This document shows, in pieces, positions 1 to 5,398 of a stretch of 9,509 bases of DNA. Where the stretch lies: the NCBI GenBank assembly GCA_029068025.1, contig JAIEDJ010000192.1, positions 1-9,509 of the forward strand, read 5' to 3'. The position numbers and the translations under genes were made by a program. Positions within the stretch are counted from its first letter, which is position 1. Each line of letters begins with the position of its first letter. The notes under the pieces were generated by a model that made no database searches, was not told where the DNA came from, and saw only the letters and a list, made by a program, of their open reading frames with translations. This DNA is from Oscillospiraceae bacterium (GTDB lineage Bacteria > Bacillota > Clostridia > Oscillospirales > Ruminococcaceae).

Positions 1-547
1 CTCCGGCGGCAGCGGCGGCTCCCATAGACGCGGTGCCGTTCGCGGACGTACCTGCTCCCGTGCCGCTCCCAATGCCCGGCGCACTGCTTGCAGCCATACC
101 CGCCGCGCCGTTTCCGTAAACGTTTGTGCCGTTTACGGGGGCGGAAGATGACGGAAACGACTGCGGATATATTTCGCTTGAGAAGTGCTGCGGCGTGTAT
201 TCTCTTATGTTGTCGGAATTTACGATATCCTGTGCAGAACCGCTGCCGATAAGCGACAGATCGGCGGGAACACCGCGTCCGGGCTTTGTCAGACTCACCT
301 TGCGGCGCTCTACGTCGCGCGCCATAATGCTGTTGATCCTAGAGCTTTCGAGATTAAGATAGCTTCTGGCGATCTCCTTGATGTCGCCGAGACGCTCCGC
401 GGTCACGTCGTCCGGGATGCCCTGCATTGCGCCGTCAGTGAAATGCTCTTCAAAATCCGCGAAAATGTCCTTCGTATCCTCGATCCCGATCCTGTGAAGC
501 TCCGCTTCAAGCAGCTCGAAGAATTCCTGTTTATTTGTTGCTTTCAT
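1..547 (-). CDS. HAAS/DUF1700-type protein, C-terminus cut by the window edge
   Basis: This reading frame is open from ATG at 547 to base 1 (182 codons visible), so the C-terminus lies outside the window. Residues 6-65 resemble the HAAS/DUF1700 helical domain: EFFELLEAELHRIGIED, then FADFEEHF, then TAERLGDIKEIARSYL. In this family the domain precedes a membrane segment or an adhesin-like region, and the gene usually lies next to a PadR regulator, as here. Residues 66-95 are basic and polar. From about residue 130 the chain is rich in Gly, Ala, Ser and Asn and looks disordered. No membrane helix is visible yet; one could follow beyond the edge. The ATG lies 17 bases inside the end of the padR-like gene, so translation is probably coupled. 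An AAGGGG about 12 bases upstream is a modest ribosome binding site. Family assignment is fairly secure; the molecular role is not. Confidence 0.8.
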   Translation of the reverse strand, partial: MKATNKQEFFELLEAELHRIGIEDTKDIFADFEEHFTDGAMQGIPDDVTAERLGDIKEIARSYLNLESSRINSIMARDVERRKVSLTKPGRGVPADLSLIGSGSAQDIVNSDNIREYTPQHFSSEIYPQSFPSSSAPVNGTNVYGNGAAGMAASSAPGIGSGTGAGTSANGTASMGAAAAAG

Positions 548-866
548 AGTCAACCAGATCCCCTTTCAAAAGCTCGTTGATACTTTTGGAGAATATAAAC
601 CACTCATTCTCCAGACGTTCAAGCTCCTCACGCCCGAGCGGAGTTATTTTATAATACTTTCGCGGCGGCCCCTCCTGCGATTCCACTATATAGCTTTCTA
701 TCAGTCCGCTGTCCTTGAGCCTTTTCATCAGCGGATACACGGTGCCTTCCGTTATTTCCATACATTTTGAGATCCTGTTCACAAGCTCGTAGCCGTAGCA
801 GTCGCTCCTGTTCACAACGCTCAGCGCGCACAGCTCCAGCGTCCCTCTCTTCAATTGTGAATTCAT
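531..866 (-). CDS. PadR-family transcriptional repressor
   Basis: The 111-residue product has the layout of short PadR regulators: an N-terminal winged helix-turn-helix and a short C-terminal helix for dimerisation. It opens with LKRGTLELCALSVV, typical of the family. The recognition-helix region is TEGTVYPLMKRLKDSGLIES (39-58), and the wing runs through GPPRKYYKITPLGREEL (66-82). The last helix (about 80-100) carries LERLENEWFIFSKSI. The start is supported by AGGTGAG six bases upstream of ATG at 866. PadR proteins generally repress their own operon by binding paired palindromes, and two matching 21-bp palindromes lie upstream of this gene (1032-1052 and 961-981). The following HAAS gene overlaps its 3' end, so both belong to one transcript. 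The inducing signal is not apparent. Confidence 0.93.
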   Translation of the reverse strand: MNSQLKRGTLELCALSVVNRSDCYGYELVNRISKCMEITEGTVYPLMKRLKDSGLIESYIVESQEGPPRKYYKITPLGREELERLENEWFIFSKSINELLKGDLVDYESNK

Positions 867-960
867 AAGCTCTCACCTCGCCGGACACATTTCAGAACTT
901 ATTCTCACAGCCGCAAACGCGGCGTTTTAAATTATTAAGAACAAGTTTTTGAGTTGACCA

Positions 961-981
961 CTACCTTGTAACGCAAGATAG
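961..981. promoter_or_regulatory. Candidate PadR operator 2, downstream of the start site
   Basis: Half sites CTACCTTG (961-968) and CAAGATAG (974-981), 7 of 8 complementary, with a 5-base spacer: the same length, spacing and TACYTTG/CAAGRTA pattern as the palindrome at 1032-1052. The two centres are 71 bp apart, close to seven helical turns. It lies in the transcribed leader, where a bound repressor could block elongation or support looping. Confidence 0.6.
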
Positions 982-1018
982 CAGATCCAAAAAAATCCGA
1001 TGTTTTCCATCTGTACAT

Positions 1019-1047
1019 AGTATAACACATTGTACTTTGTTTTGCAA
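1019..1047 (-). promoter_or_regulatory. Sigma-A-type promoter of the padR-HAAS operon
   Basis: On the minus strand TTGCAA (1047-1042) and TATACT (1024-1019) are separated by exactly 17 bases. Transcription would start near 1012, giving a leader of about 145 nt before the ATG at 866. A small GC hairpin (GCCGC/GCGGC, 910-923) lies in that leader. The -35 hexamer falls inside the palindrome at 1032-1052, which fits repression. Confidence 0.72.
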
Positions 1048-1052
1048 GGTAC
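1032..1052. promoter_or_regulatory. Candidate PadR operator 1, over the -35 box
   Basis: Imperfect palindrome with half sites GTACTTTG (1032-1039) and CAAGGTAC (1045-1052), 7 of 8 bases complementary, around a 5-base spacer. It overlaps the -35 hexamer of the padR promoter. PadR proteins typically bind inverted repeats with TAC/GTA ends. The assignment is inferred from position and symmetry. Confidence 0.62.
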
Positions 1053-1136
1053 TAAATAGACAAATAATCAATTATTTTTAAGGGGATTTCTGTGCAAAAT
1101 GCACATAAAGCATAATTCCAAGGCAGCAAGAGGACA

Positions 1137-1360
1137 GGGGCATCGGCAGGCCGATACCCCCTCAGCTTGTATAAAAACCCCTCTCGGGAAGAGGGGGAGA
1201 GAATAGCGGGTGACTCCCCGCCGGGGAGATGTCACGGAGTGACAGAGGGGCTGACCGACAGACCTCCGCCCCGCACCCCGCCAAATGGCGCTGCCCTTTG
1301 GTATCCCGAAAAAGGACTTTTTCTACAGACTGAGTGGGTATCGGCAAGCCGATACCCACT
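1137..1360 (-). repeat. Element A: palindromic intergenic repeat with hairpin-bearing inverted ends
   Basis: The 224-bp unit has imperfect inverted ends of about 40 bp. Each end holds a hairpin (1137-1160 with one mismatch; 1333-1360 with a perfect 13-bp stem) followed by CTCAG and an A-rich TGTA(T/G)AAAAA motif (1168-1177, and 1318-1327 reversed). Between the ends lies a core at 1198-1279 that matches 81 of 82 bases with 4514-4595 in element B, in the opposite orientation. The core has its own small hairpins (CTCCCCGCCGGGGAG; GTCACGGAGTGAC). The unit is non-coding; short reading frames across it are by-products of its GC-rich palindromes. No transposase is visible, so a miniature mobile or REP-like element spread in trans is the likely nature. 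Strand is given relative to element B as plus. Confidence 0.8.
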
Positions 1361-1365
1361 GCTTC

Positions 1366-1545
1366 TTAAGGCAATACCGTACAAAGATTGTGCGGCAGAT
1401 ACGCCGGCAAATTTTTCGTCAGATTGCCCAAAACGACGCAGTAATACTGACGTATTTCAAGGAGTTTTGGGCAAAAATTACGGAAAATTTGCAAGTAGAT
1501 GCCGTGCAAAGCGCGTAGCGCGGTCTTTGTGCGGTATTGCCTTAA
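1366..1545. repeat. Element C: MITE-like 180-bp palindrome with 22-bp inverted ends
   Basis: Terminal inverted repeats at 1366-1387 and 1524-1545 match at 21 of 22 bases; the outer end reads TTAAGGCAATACCG. Two further inverted pairs are nested inside, 1407-1419 with 1480-1492 (12 of 13) and 1424-1434 with 1464-1474 (11 of 11), so nearly the whole unit can fold as one long hairpin. It starts 5 bases after element A and ends 15 bases past the smpB stop codon, so it may act as a 3' structure for that transcript. It shares no obvious core with elements A and B. The terminal TTAA on both sides could be part of the ends or a target duplication. It contains no credible gene. Confidence 0.8.
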
Positions 1546-1560
1546 TAACTTGATTTTTTG

Positions 1561-2019
1561 TCAGTGTTTGTTTCGCTCCTTAAGCGTACGCTCTATCTCG
1601 CGGTTCGCGTCGCGCTTTGCCATATCGTCGCGCTTGTCGTGGAGCTTTTTGCCCTTGCACAGACCGACCTGGATCTTTACGCGGCTGTCCTTGAAATACA
1701 TCGAAACGGGTATCAGCGTATATCCGCCCTGCTTTACCTGACCGAAAAGCCGCAGTATCTCCTTCTTGTGCATAAGCAAGCGGCGCACGCGGTATGGATC
1801 GCGGTTGAAGATATTGCCTTTTTCATAAGGCGCGATGTGCATTCCGCGAATGAAAGCCTCGCCGTTGTCGATGGAGATCCACGAATCCTTGAGGTTCACG
1901 CCGCCGGAACGAATAGATTTGACCTCCGTGCCGAACAGCTCGATACCCGCCTCAAGGCTCTCAATTATAAAGTATTCGTGCCGAACCTGTCTGTTTTCGG
2001 CGATGGTTTTAGTGTTCAT
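1561..2019 (-). CDS. smpB: SsrA-binding protein SmpB
   Basis: SmpB binds the tRNA-like domain of tmRNA and brings it to ribosomes stalled on broken messages, so that the nascent peptide is tagged for proteolysis. The 152-residue length is standard. Diagnostic stretches in order are IAENRQVRHEYFI (6-18), GIELFGTEVKSIRSGGVNLK (25-44), HIAPYEKGN and DPYRVRRLLMHKKEI (61-88), and IPVSMYFKDSRVKIQVGL with CKGKKLHDKRD (103-131). The lysine/arginine-rich tail to residue 152 is the part that becomes helical in the mRNA channel. The ATG at 2019 follows GGAGG by four bases. The gene lies 32 bases behind the dockerin-protein gene with no terminator or clear promoter between them, so it is probably transcribed at least partly from 4238-4267. 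The tmRNA gene is not in this window. Confidence 0.97.
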   Translation of the reverse strand: MNTKTIAENRQVRHEYFIIESLEAGIELFGTEVKSIRSGGVNLKDSWISIDNGEAFIRGMHIAPYEKGNIFNRDPYRVRRLLMHKKEILRLFGQVKQGGYTLIPVSMYFKDSRVKIQVGLCKGKKLHDKRDDMAKRDANREIERTLKERNKH

Positions 2020-2051
2020 GTATCCTCCGTATGCTTGCGGCGAACGGCGGA

Positions 2052-4175
2052 TCAGTTGCTGACTACATATTCGAGCAGCCGGGAAACGTCCGTCATATTG
2101 ACAGCTCCGTCGCCGTTGATATCGCCATAGGTCAGATCGCCGTTGTTTACGACCAGGGTCAGAAGCGCCGAAACATCGGAAAAACCGTATCTGTTGTCGC
2201 CGTTTAAGTCGCCGCTTAGCTTGAATGTATACTTATCTCCGCCGGGAGCGTTCACTGTCATATCCGCATAGAGGATAGATACGTTGGAAACGCTGTCTCC
2301 GTTCTGATCCTTGACTTCAACATAGCTGCCGAAGTCCATGCTGTTTCTGAGTGTGCTGACGTTGTAGCTGCCGAGAAGCGGGAGCACGACGACCTTTTTG
2401 CTGTGATCTGTCTTAAAGCGTCTGCTGTTCAGATCGAAGTTTCTGACATTCTTGCTGATGTAGTAGATTCCGCCCTCGCTCAATACAGCGGAAGCCTTTC
2501 CGTCCTTCACTACAGCGGTTCCGACCATTTTGGAACGCTTCTCGGCGGTGTTCCACTTATACAGATAGTAGTCACCGTCCGCATAGTTGTCAACATCTAA
2601 CTCCAGCGTTGCCTTTCCGGGAAAAGCTGTGGCCTGAACAGTGGAGAACATTCTGTATCTGCTGGCGCTGCCCGCTTCGATAAGAATGCTTTCCTCAACA
2701 GCGTCGGTGTTTTTTACCTCGGGGGTAAACGCGGAAAGGGATGTGATGTCCTTACCGTTAAACGTCCATGTATACTTTGTACCGTCCAGCATAGTACCGC
2801 TGTAGGTGCGGGTCAGATCCTCACCGTATATCTTCTCGAAATCGGTCTTGGGAACCGTCGCGGGAACACTCAGCGACGAGCTTAAAAGTCCGCTTTGCGC
2901 TCTCTGAAAAGTTTTGATCGCTCTCTGCGCGCGGGTCGCGGTCGCGTCCTTGTCCGACTGAAGCTCCTTAAGGGTATCGAGAGCGTTTTTAAAGGCCGCC
3001 CACGACGTCGGGGTGTAGTCCGCTTCCTTATAAGTTGCGCCGATCTTCACAAGCGCGTCCAGCGTGGCTTTGAAGGTAGAGGCAGCCTTGTCAAGATTGT
3101 TCATCGCGCTGTTGAGCATGGAAAGCGCGTTTGAGAGCATTTCCATATCCGCGCCGCTGTAGCCCTGTATCGCGGCGGCGGTCTGCTGCGCCACGTCCAG
3201 CCTGTTCCAGCTTGCCTCGGTGTATTCCGCTTTGTTCAGCTTTTTGAAATCCTCAAGAAGCTGTGTTATACGCTGATTGATCGAGCTTGCGCTCTTTCCG
3301 TCGAGCAGGAAAACGCGTACCGTTACCTTAGTATTGTCACTTGTTGTGTCTTTAAACAGGCACACGGTCACGTCAACAAAAGTATCGGAGTCGACCTTTG
3401 TGTTTTTATCCTCGTCAATGAACTTTGAGAAATCCCAGGCAGCAAAGTCCAGATCCCAAGGATTTTCATCGCCGAACTTATAGGGCGGGTAATCGTAATC
3501 ATAGAGAAAATCGGGCAGCAGCGAATTATCATTGAACCTTATGGAATCCAGGATCCTTGTCTTAAGCGAGCTCTCGTCGAACGGTTCGCCGTTGACATAG
3601 TAGTACTCATCGGTCAGCGCTTTAATGGAACGCGGATTTTCGCCTGTTAAAAAATTCTCGCTGATGTTGCGGGTGGTAACGCGGCTGTTGATGAACCAGC
3701 TTGGAACACGCGTGAGATAGTTCTTGCTGAGGTTTATGTTGGTCAGCTTGGTGCAGCCTATCATATTAAGGGCACTCAGTCCGTCGTTTCTGAGGCGGTT
3801 ATTCGACAAATTGAGCGTACGAAGATTGGTCATATAGTTCATGCAGGCGGGGAGATCCTCAAGCTCCAGACCGCTGAGATTCAGCGTGGTAGGGCGCAGA
3901 AGATCTCTGAATGTGATATCTCTGATGTCGCGCTTGCCCATAGCGCTGAGAAGACGTTTTTCAAGGTTTTCCTGCACCTCTTTGGAATTTGCCGTGTCAA
4001 AATAAGTATAATAGGAGACGCTGTCGTCAAGCTCGTACTCTCCGTCAAATGTCAATTCGGGCTTTTTTTCATCATCCTCCGCGGCATAGGCGGCGGTCAT
4101 AAGTACAGTGTTCGCAGAGGAGAACGATATAGCCGCAGCAAGAAGGGAGGACAAAAATCTCTTTCCGGGTTTCAT
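2052..4175 (-). CDS. Secreted LRR / FIVAR-like / type I dockerin protein
   Basis: The 707-residue product (numbered from ATG at 4175) starts with a signal peptide: basic MKPGKRF, a hydrophobic run, and probable cleavage after AYA near residue 32. Residues 96-176 are leucine-rich repeat-like (TLNLSGLELEDLP, LRTLNLSNNRLRNDG, LTNINLSKNYLTRVP). Two helical FIVAR-like units follow at about 295-360 and 365-433, each with the Y-T-x-x-S-W signature (EYTEASW; DYTPTSW). Residues 440-650 are unassigned beta-like sequence. A dockerin lies at about 655-705 with two calcium loops, GDLNGDNRYGFSD and GDINGDGAVNMTD. Dockerins bind cohesins on scaffoldins or at the cell surface. No glycosidase or other catalytic domain is recognised, so an adhesive or structural role is inferred. 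A TTG six bases upstream (4181) would also be in frame, but AGGAAG sits 9 bases from the ATG and only 3 from the TTG, so the ATG is preferred. smpB follows after 32 bases. Confidence 0.88.
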   Translation of the reverse strand: MKPGKRFLSSLLAAAISFSSANTVLMTAAYAAEDDEKKPELTFDGEYELDDSVSYYTYFDTANSKEVQENLEKRLLSAMGKRDIRDITFRDLLRPTTLNLSGLELEDLPACMNYMTNLRTLNLSNNRLRNDGLSALNMIGCTKLTNINLSKNYLTRVPSWFINSRVTTRNISENFLTGENPRSIKALTDEYYYVNGEPFDESSLKTRILDSIRFNDNSLLPDFLYDYDYPPYKFGDENPWDLDFAAWDFSKFIDEDKNTKVDSDTFVDVTVCLFKDTTSDNTKVTVRVFLLDGKSASSINQRITQLLEDFKKLNKAEYTEASWNRLDVAQQTAAAIQGYSGADMEMLSNALSMLNSAMNNLDKAASTFKATLDALVKIGATYKEADYTPTSWAAFKNALDTLKELQSDKDATATRAQRAIKTFQRAQSGLLSSSLSVPATVPKTDFEKIYGEDLTRTYSGTMLDGTKYTWTFNGKDITSLSAFTPEVKNTDAVEESILIEAGSASRYRMFSTVQATAFPGKATLELDVDNYADGDYYLYKWNTAEKRSKMVGTAVVKDGKASAVLSEGGIYYISKNVRNFDLNSRRFKTDHSKKVVVLPLLGSYNVSTLRNSMDFGSYVEVKDQNGDSVSNVSILYADMTVNAPGGDKYTFKLSGDLNGDNRYGFSDVSALLTLVVNNGDLTYGDINGDGAVNMTDVSRLLEYVVSN

Positions 4176-4237
4176 TGACAAAATCTTCCTTTCTGAAAAT
4201 CTTTTGGCAATTTTTTTTTCATTATCACAATATAATA

Positions 4238-4267
4238 ATTATAGCTCACAACGATTTGATGTTTCAA
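4238..4267 (-). promoter_or_regulatory. Promoter of the dockerin protein-smpB unit
   Basis: Minus-strand TTGAAA (4267-4262) and a perfect TATAAT (4243-4238) are 18 bases apart. A start near 4231 would give a leader of about 55 nt with an A-rich stretch and AAGGAAG before the ATG at 4175. The promoter lies just outside element B. Confidence 0.7.
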
Positions 4268-4295
4268 GAAAATTGCCGGCGGCGTACAGCCGGGA

Positions 4296-4649
4296 GCAGG
4301 TACGAAGTATCTGCCAAGCTGTAGAAAAAATTCGTTTTCGGGATTCCAAAGGCGACTCCCCGAGGGTGAGGTGTCACGAAGTGACGGAAGGGTTGACCGA
4401 CAGACCAGCGCCCTTTGGCGCGGTTTAACAAAACGGAAAACCGTTTTGTTAAACGCAATGGCATTTGTACTGCGCACAAACGCCCATTGCTTGCTTCGGG
4501 ACTTCGTCCCTTCGGGGTGCGGGGCGGAGGTCTGTCGGTCAGCCCCTCTGTCACTCCGTGACATCTCCCCAGCGGGGAGTCACCCGCTATTCTCTTTCCC
4601 TCTCCTTGAGGGGAGTTTTTATACAAACCGGCAGGTACGAAGTACCTGC
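4296..4649 (+). repeat. Element B: longer modular relative of element A
   Basis: The 354-bp unit is bounded by two near-identical hairpins, GCAGGTAC/GTATCTGC (4296-4314) and GCAGGTAC/GTACCTGC (4631-4649), each with a GAA loop. Inside each lies TGTA(G/T)AAAAA (4320-4329, and 4616-4625 reversed), as in element A. The core at 4514-4595 matches element A's core at 81 of 82 bases in reverse orientation. Next to the left end, TTCGGGATTCCAAAGG also has a counterpart in A. B differs by a middle block of roughly 160 bp holding a degraded inverted copy of the core (4354-4406) and stacked palindromes (4408-4421, 4423-4454, 4455-4490, 4498-4510). It fills most of the gap between divergent promoters. No credible gene is present. 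Confidence 0.8.
4423..4454. repeat. Perfect 14-bp palindrome nested in element B
   Basis: GTTTAACAAAACGG (4423-4436) and its exact complement (4441-4454) flank an AAAA loop. Its low GC content contrasts with the GC-rich core around it, which suggests a separate unit inserted into the element. Neighbouring hairpins at 4408-4421 and 4455-4490 abut it on both sides. Confidence 0.75.
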
Positions 4650-4668
4650 AAAAGCCTCTGCGGCTTTT
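4650..4668. terminator. Small symmetric hairpin, weak terminator candidate
   Basis: AAAAGCC (4650-4656) pairs with GGCTTTT (4662-4668) around a 5-base loop, directly after the right hairpin of element B. The stem is short and the T-run has only four bases. No gene ends here, so it may merely insulate the divergent promoters. Confidence 0.35.
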
Positions 4669-4716
4669 CCGACAATTTTATTATAACATACTTTTACTTT
4701 TTTTACAAGAGGTAAC

Positions 4717-4745
4717 TTGACTTTTTTTAAAATATGTGGTAGAAT
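4717..4745 (+). promoter_or_regulatory. Promoter of the receiver-domain gene
   Basis: TTGACT (4717-4722) and TAGAAT (4740-4745) lie 17 bases apart, with a T/A-rich spacer. Transcription near 4752 would give a leader of about 68 nt before the ATG at 4820. Confidence 0.7.
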
Positions 4746-4819
4746 ATATTAGGAGATGTTTGTGAACGCTCCGATCAAGTAACGAAGCTCGGCGGATCCC
4801 GCTGCATGGAGGATAGGCT

Positions 4820-5248
4820 ATGACAGAGAAGAATACACTGCTGATCGTTGACGATTACGAGTTTAACCGTCTTATGCTGTGCGATATGTTTCCAAATTAC
4901 AACATTATTGAAGCTGAAAACGGCTTTAAGGCTATTGAAGAGTATGAAAAGCACAAGGACGAGATCTGCGCCGTGCTGTCCGATATTATGATGCCTGTGC
5001 TGGACGGGTTCGGACTGTTGGATTACTTTTTCAAGAACAAGTATGTTTACAAGGTTCCCGTGTTTATAATCAGCGCGGACACGTCAAACAAGGCGCTGAC
5101 AAAGGCGTTCGACTACGGCGCGGAGGATATAATCGCAAAGCCGTTCAATATAAACTTTGTCCGCAAGCGCATTGAAAATATAATTGAGCTGTACCGTCTG
5201 CGTGAGATACTGAGCTCTCAGATGGATGATGATGAAGACGAGGTCTGA
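4820..5248 (+). CDS. Stand-alone CheY-like response regulator receiver
   Basis: The 142-residue protein is a single receiver domain without a DNA-binding or enzymatic output domain. The usual catalytic set is present: acidic pair D11-D12 in LLIVDDYEFNR, phospho-acceptor D55 in VLSDIMMPVLDG, hydroxyl residue S85 in VFIISAD, and K107 followed by P108 in IIAKPF. Phosphorylation by a histidine kinase should switch its binding surface, so it would signal through protein contacts, as CheY or Spo0F do. The short tail after the last helix is strongly acidic (DDDEDEV). GGAGGA lies six bases before the ATG. The gene has its own promoter and terminator and no kinase beside it, so its partner must be encoded elsewhere. 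The sequence resembles receivers found in larger multidomain clostridial signalling proteins, but the stop and following terminator argue that it is complete. Confidence 0.9.
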   Translation: MTEKNTLLIVDDYEFNRLMLCDMFPNYNIIEAENGFKAIEEYEKHKDEICAVLSDIMMPVLDGFGLLDYFFKNKYVYKVPVFIISADTSNKALTKAFDYGAEDIIAKPFNINFVRKRIENIIELYRLREILSSQMDDDEDEV

Positions 5249-5295
5249 AAAGGGCTTATGATGTGCCGCGCATTATTATTTTGTGCAAATTCCCG

Positions 5296-5323
5296 AAACG
5301 CGCCGAAAAATCGGCGCGTTTTT
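5296..5323 (+). terminator. Rho-independent terminator of the receiver gene
   Basis: The inverted repeat AAACGCGCCGA/TCGGCGCGTTT (5296-5306 and 5311-5321) has an 11-bp stem, an AAAA loop and a T-run through 5323. It lies about 47 bases after the stop codon. Confidence 0.85.
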
Positions 5324-5330
5324 CTGCTTT

Positions 5331-5373
5331 TTGACGATTTTTTGCAAGTTCGTCAAAAAATACTTGCAAAAAA
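5331..5373. promoter_or_regulatory. Two interleaved inverted repeats at the aminotransferase promoter
   Basis: TTGACGA (5331-5337) pairs with TCGTCAA (5350-5356). TTTTTTGCAAGT (5338-5349) pairs perfectly with ACTTGCAAAAAA (5362-5373). The half sites alternate and both spacers are 12 bases. The last half site covers the -35 box (5364-5369), which would suit a repressor. Operator function is inferred; no regulator can be named. Confidence 0.5.
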
Positions 5374-5392
5374 ATGTTTGTAGTGATATAAT
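5364..5392 (+). promoter_or_regulatory. Promoter of the aspartate aminotransferase gene
   Basis: TTGCAA (5364-5369) and a perfect TATAAT (5387-5392) are separated by 17 bases. The predicted start near 5399 leaves about 268 nt of leader before the ATG at 5667. Confidence 0.72.
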
Positions 5393-5398
5393 GATTTG

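Noticed and set aside
1137..1545. CRISPR array
   Set aside because: The repeats are inverted palindromes of different sequence and length, without regularly spaced direct repeats or unique spacers, and no cas gene is present.
1162..1553. Overlapping short reading frames on both strands inside elements A and C
   Set aside because: They follow from GC-rich palindromes, have no ribosome binding sites, and reappear in element B only because the DNA is repeated. Such frames are common false proteins in repeat-rich clostridial genomes.
1558..2130. Plus-strand open frame of 190 codons opposite smpB
   Set aside because: It is the antisense shadow of smpB and the dockerin gene's 3' end, with no ribosome binding site or family resemblance.
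4108..4715. Several reading frames of 73-130 codons across element B
   Set aside because: They cross hairpins and promoters, share peptide strings with element A frames only through DNA repetition, and lack start signals.
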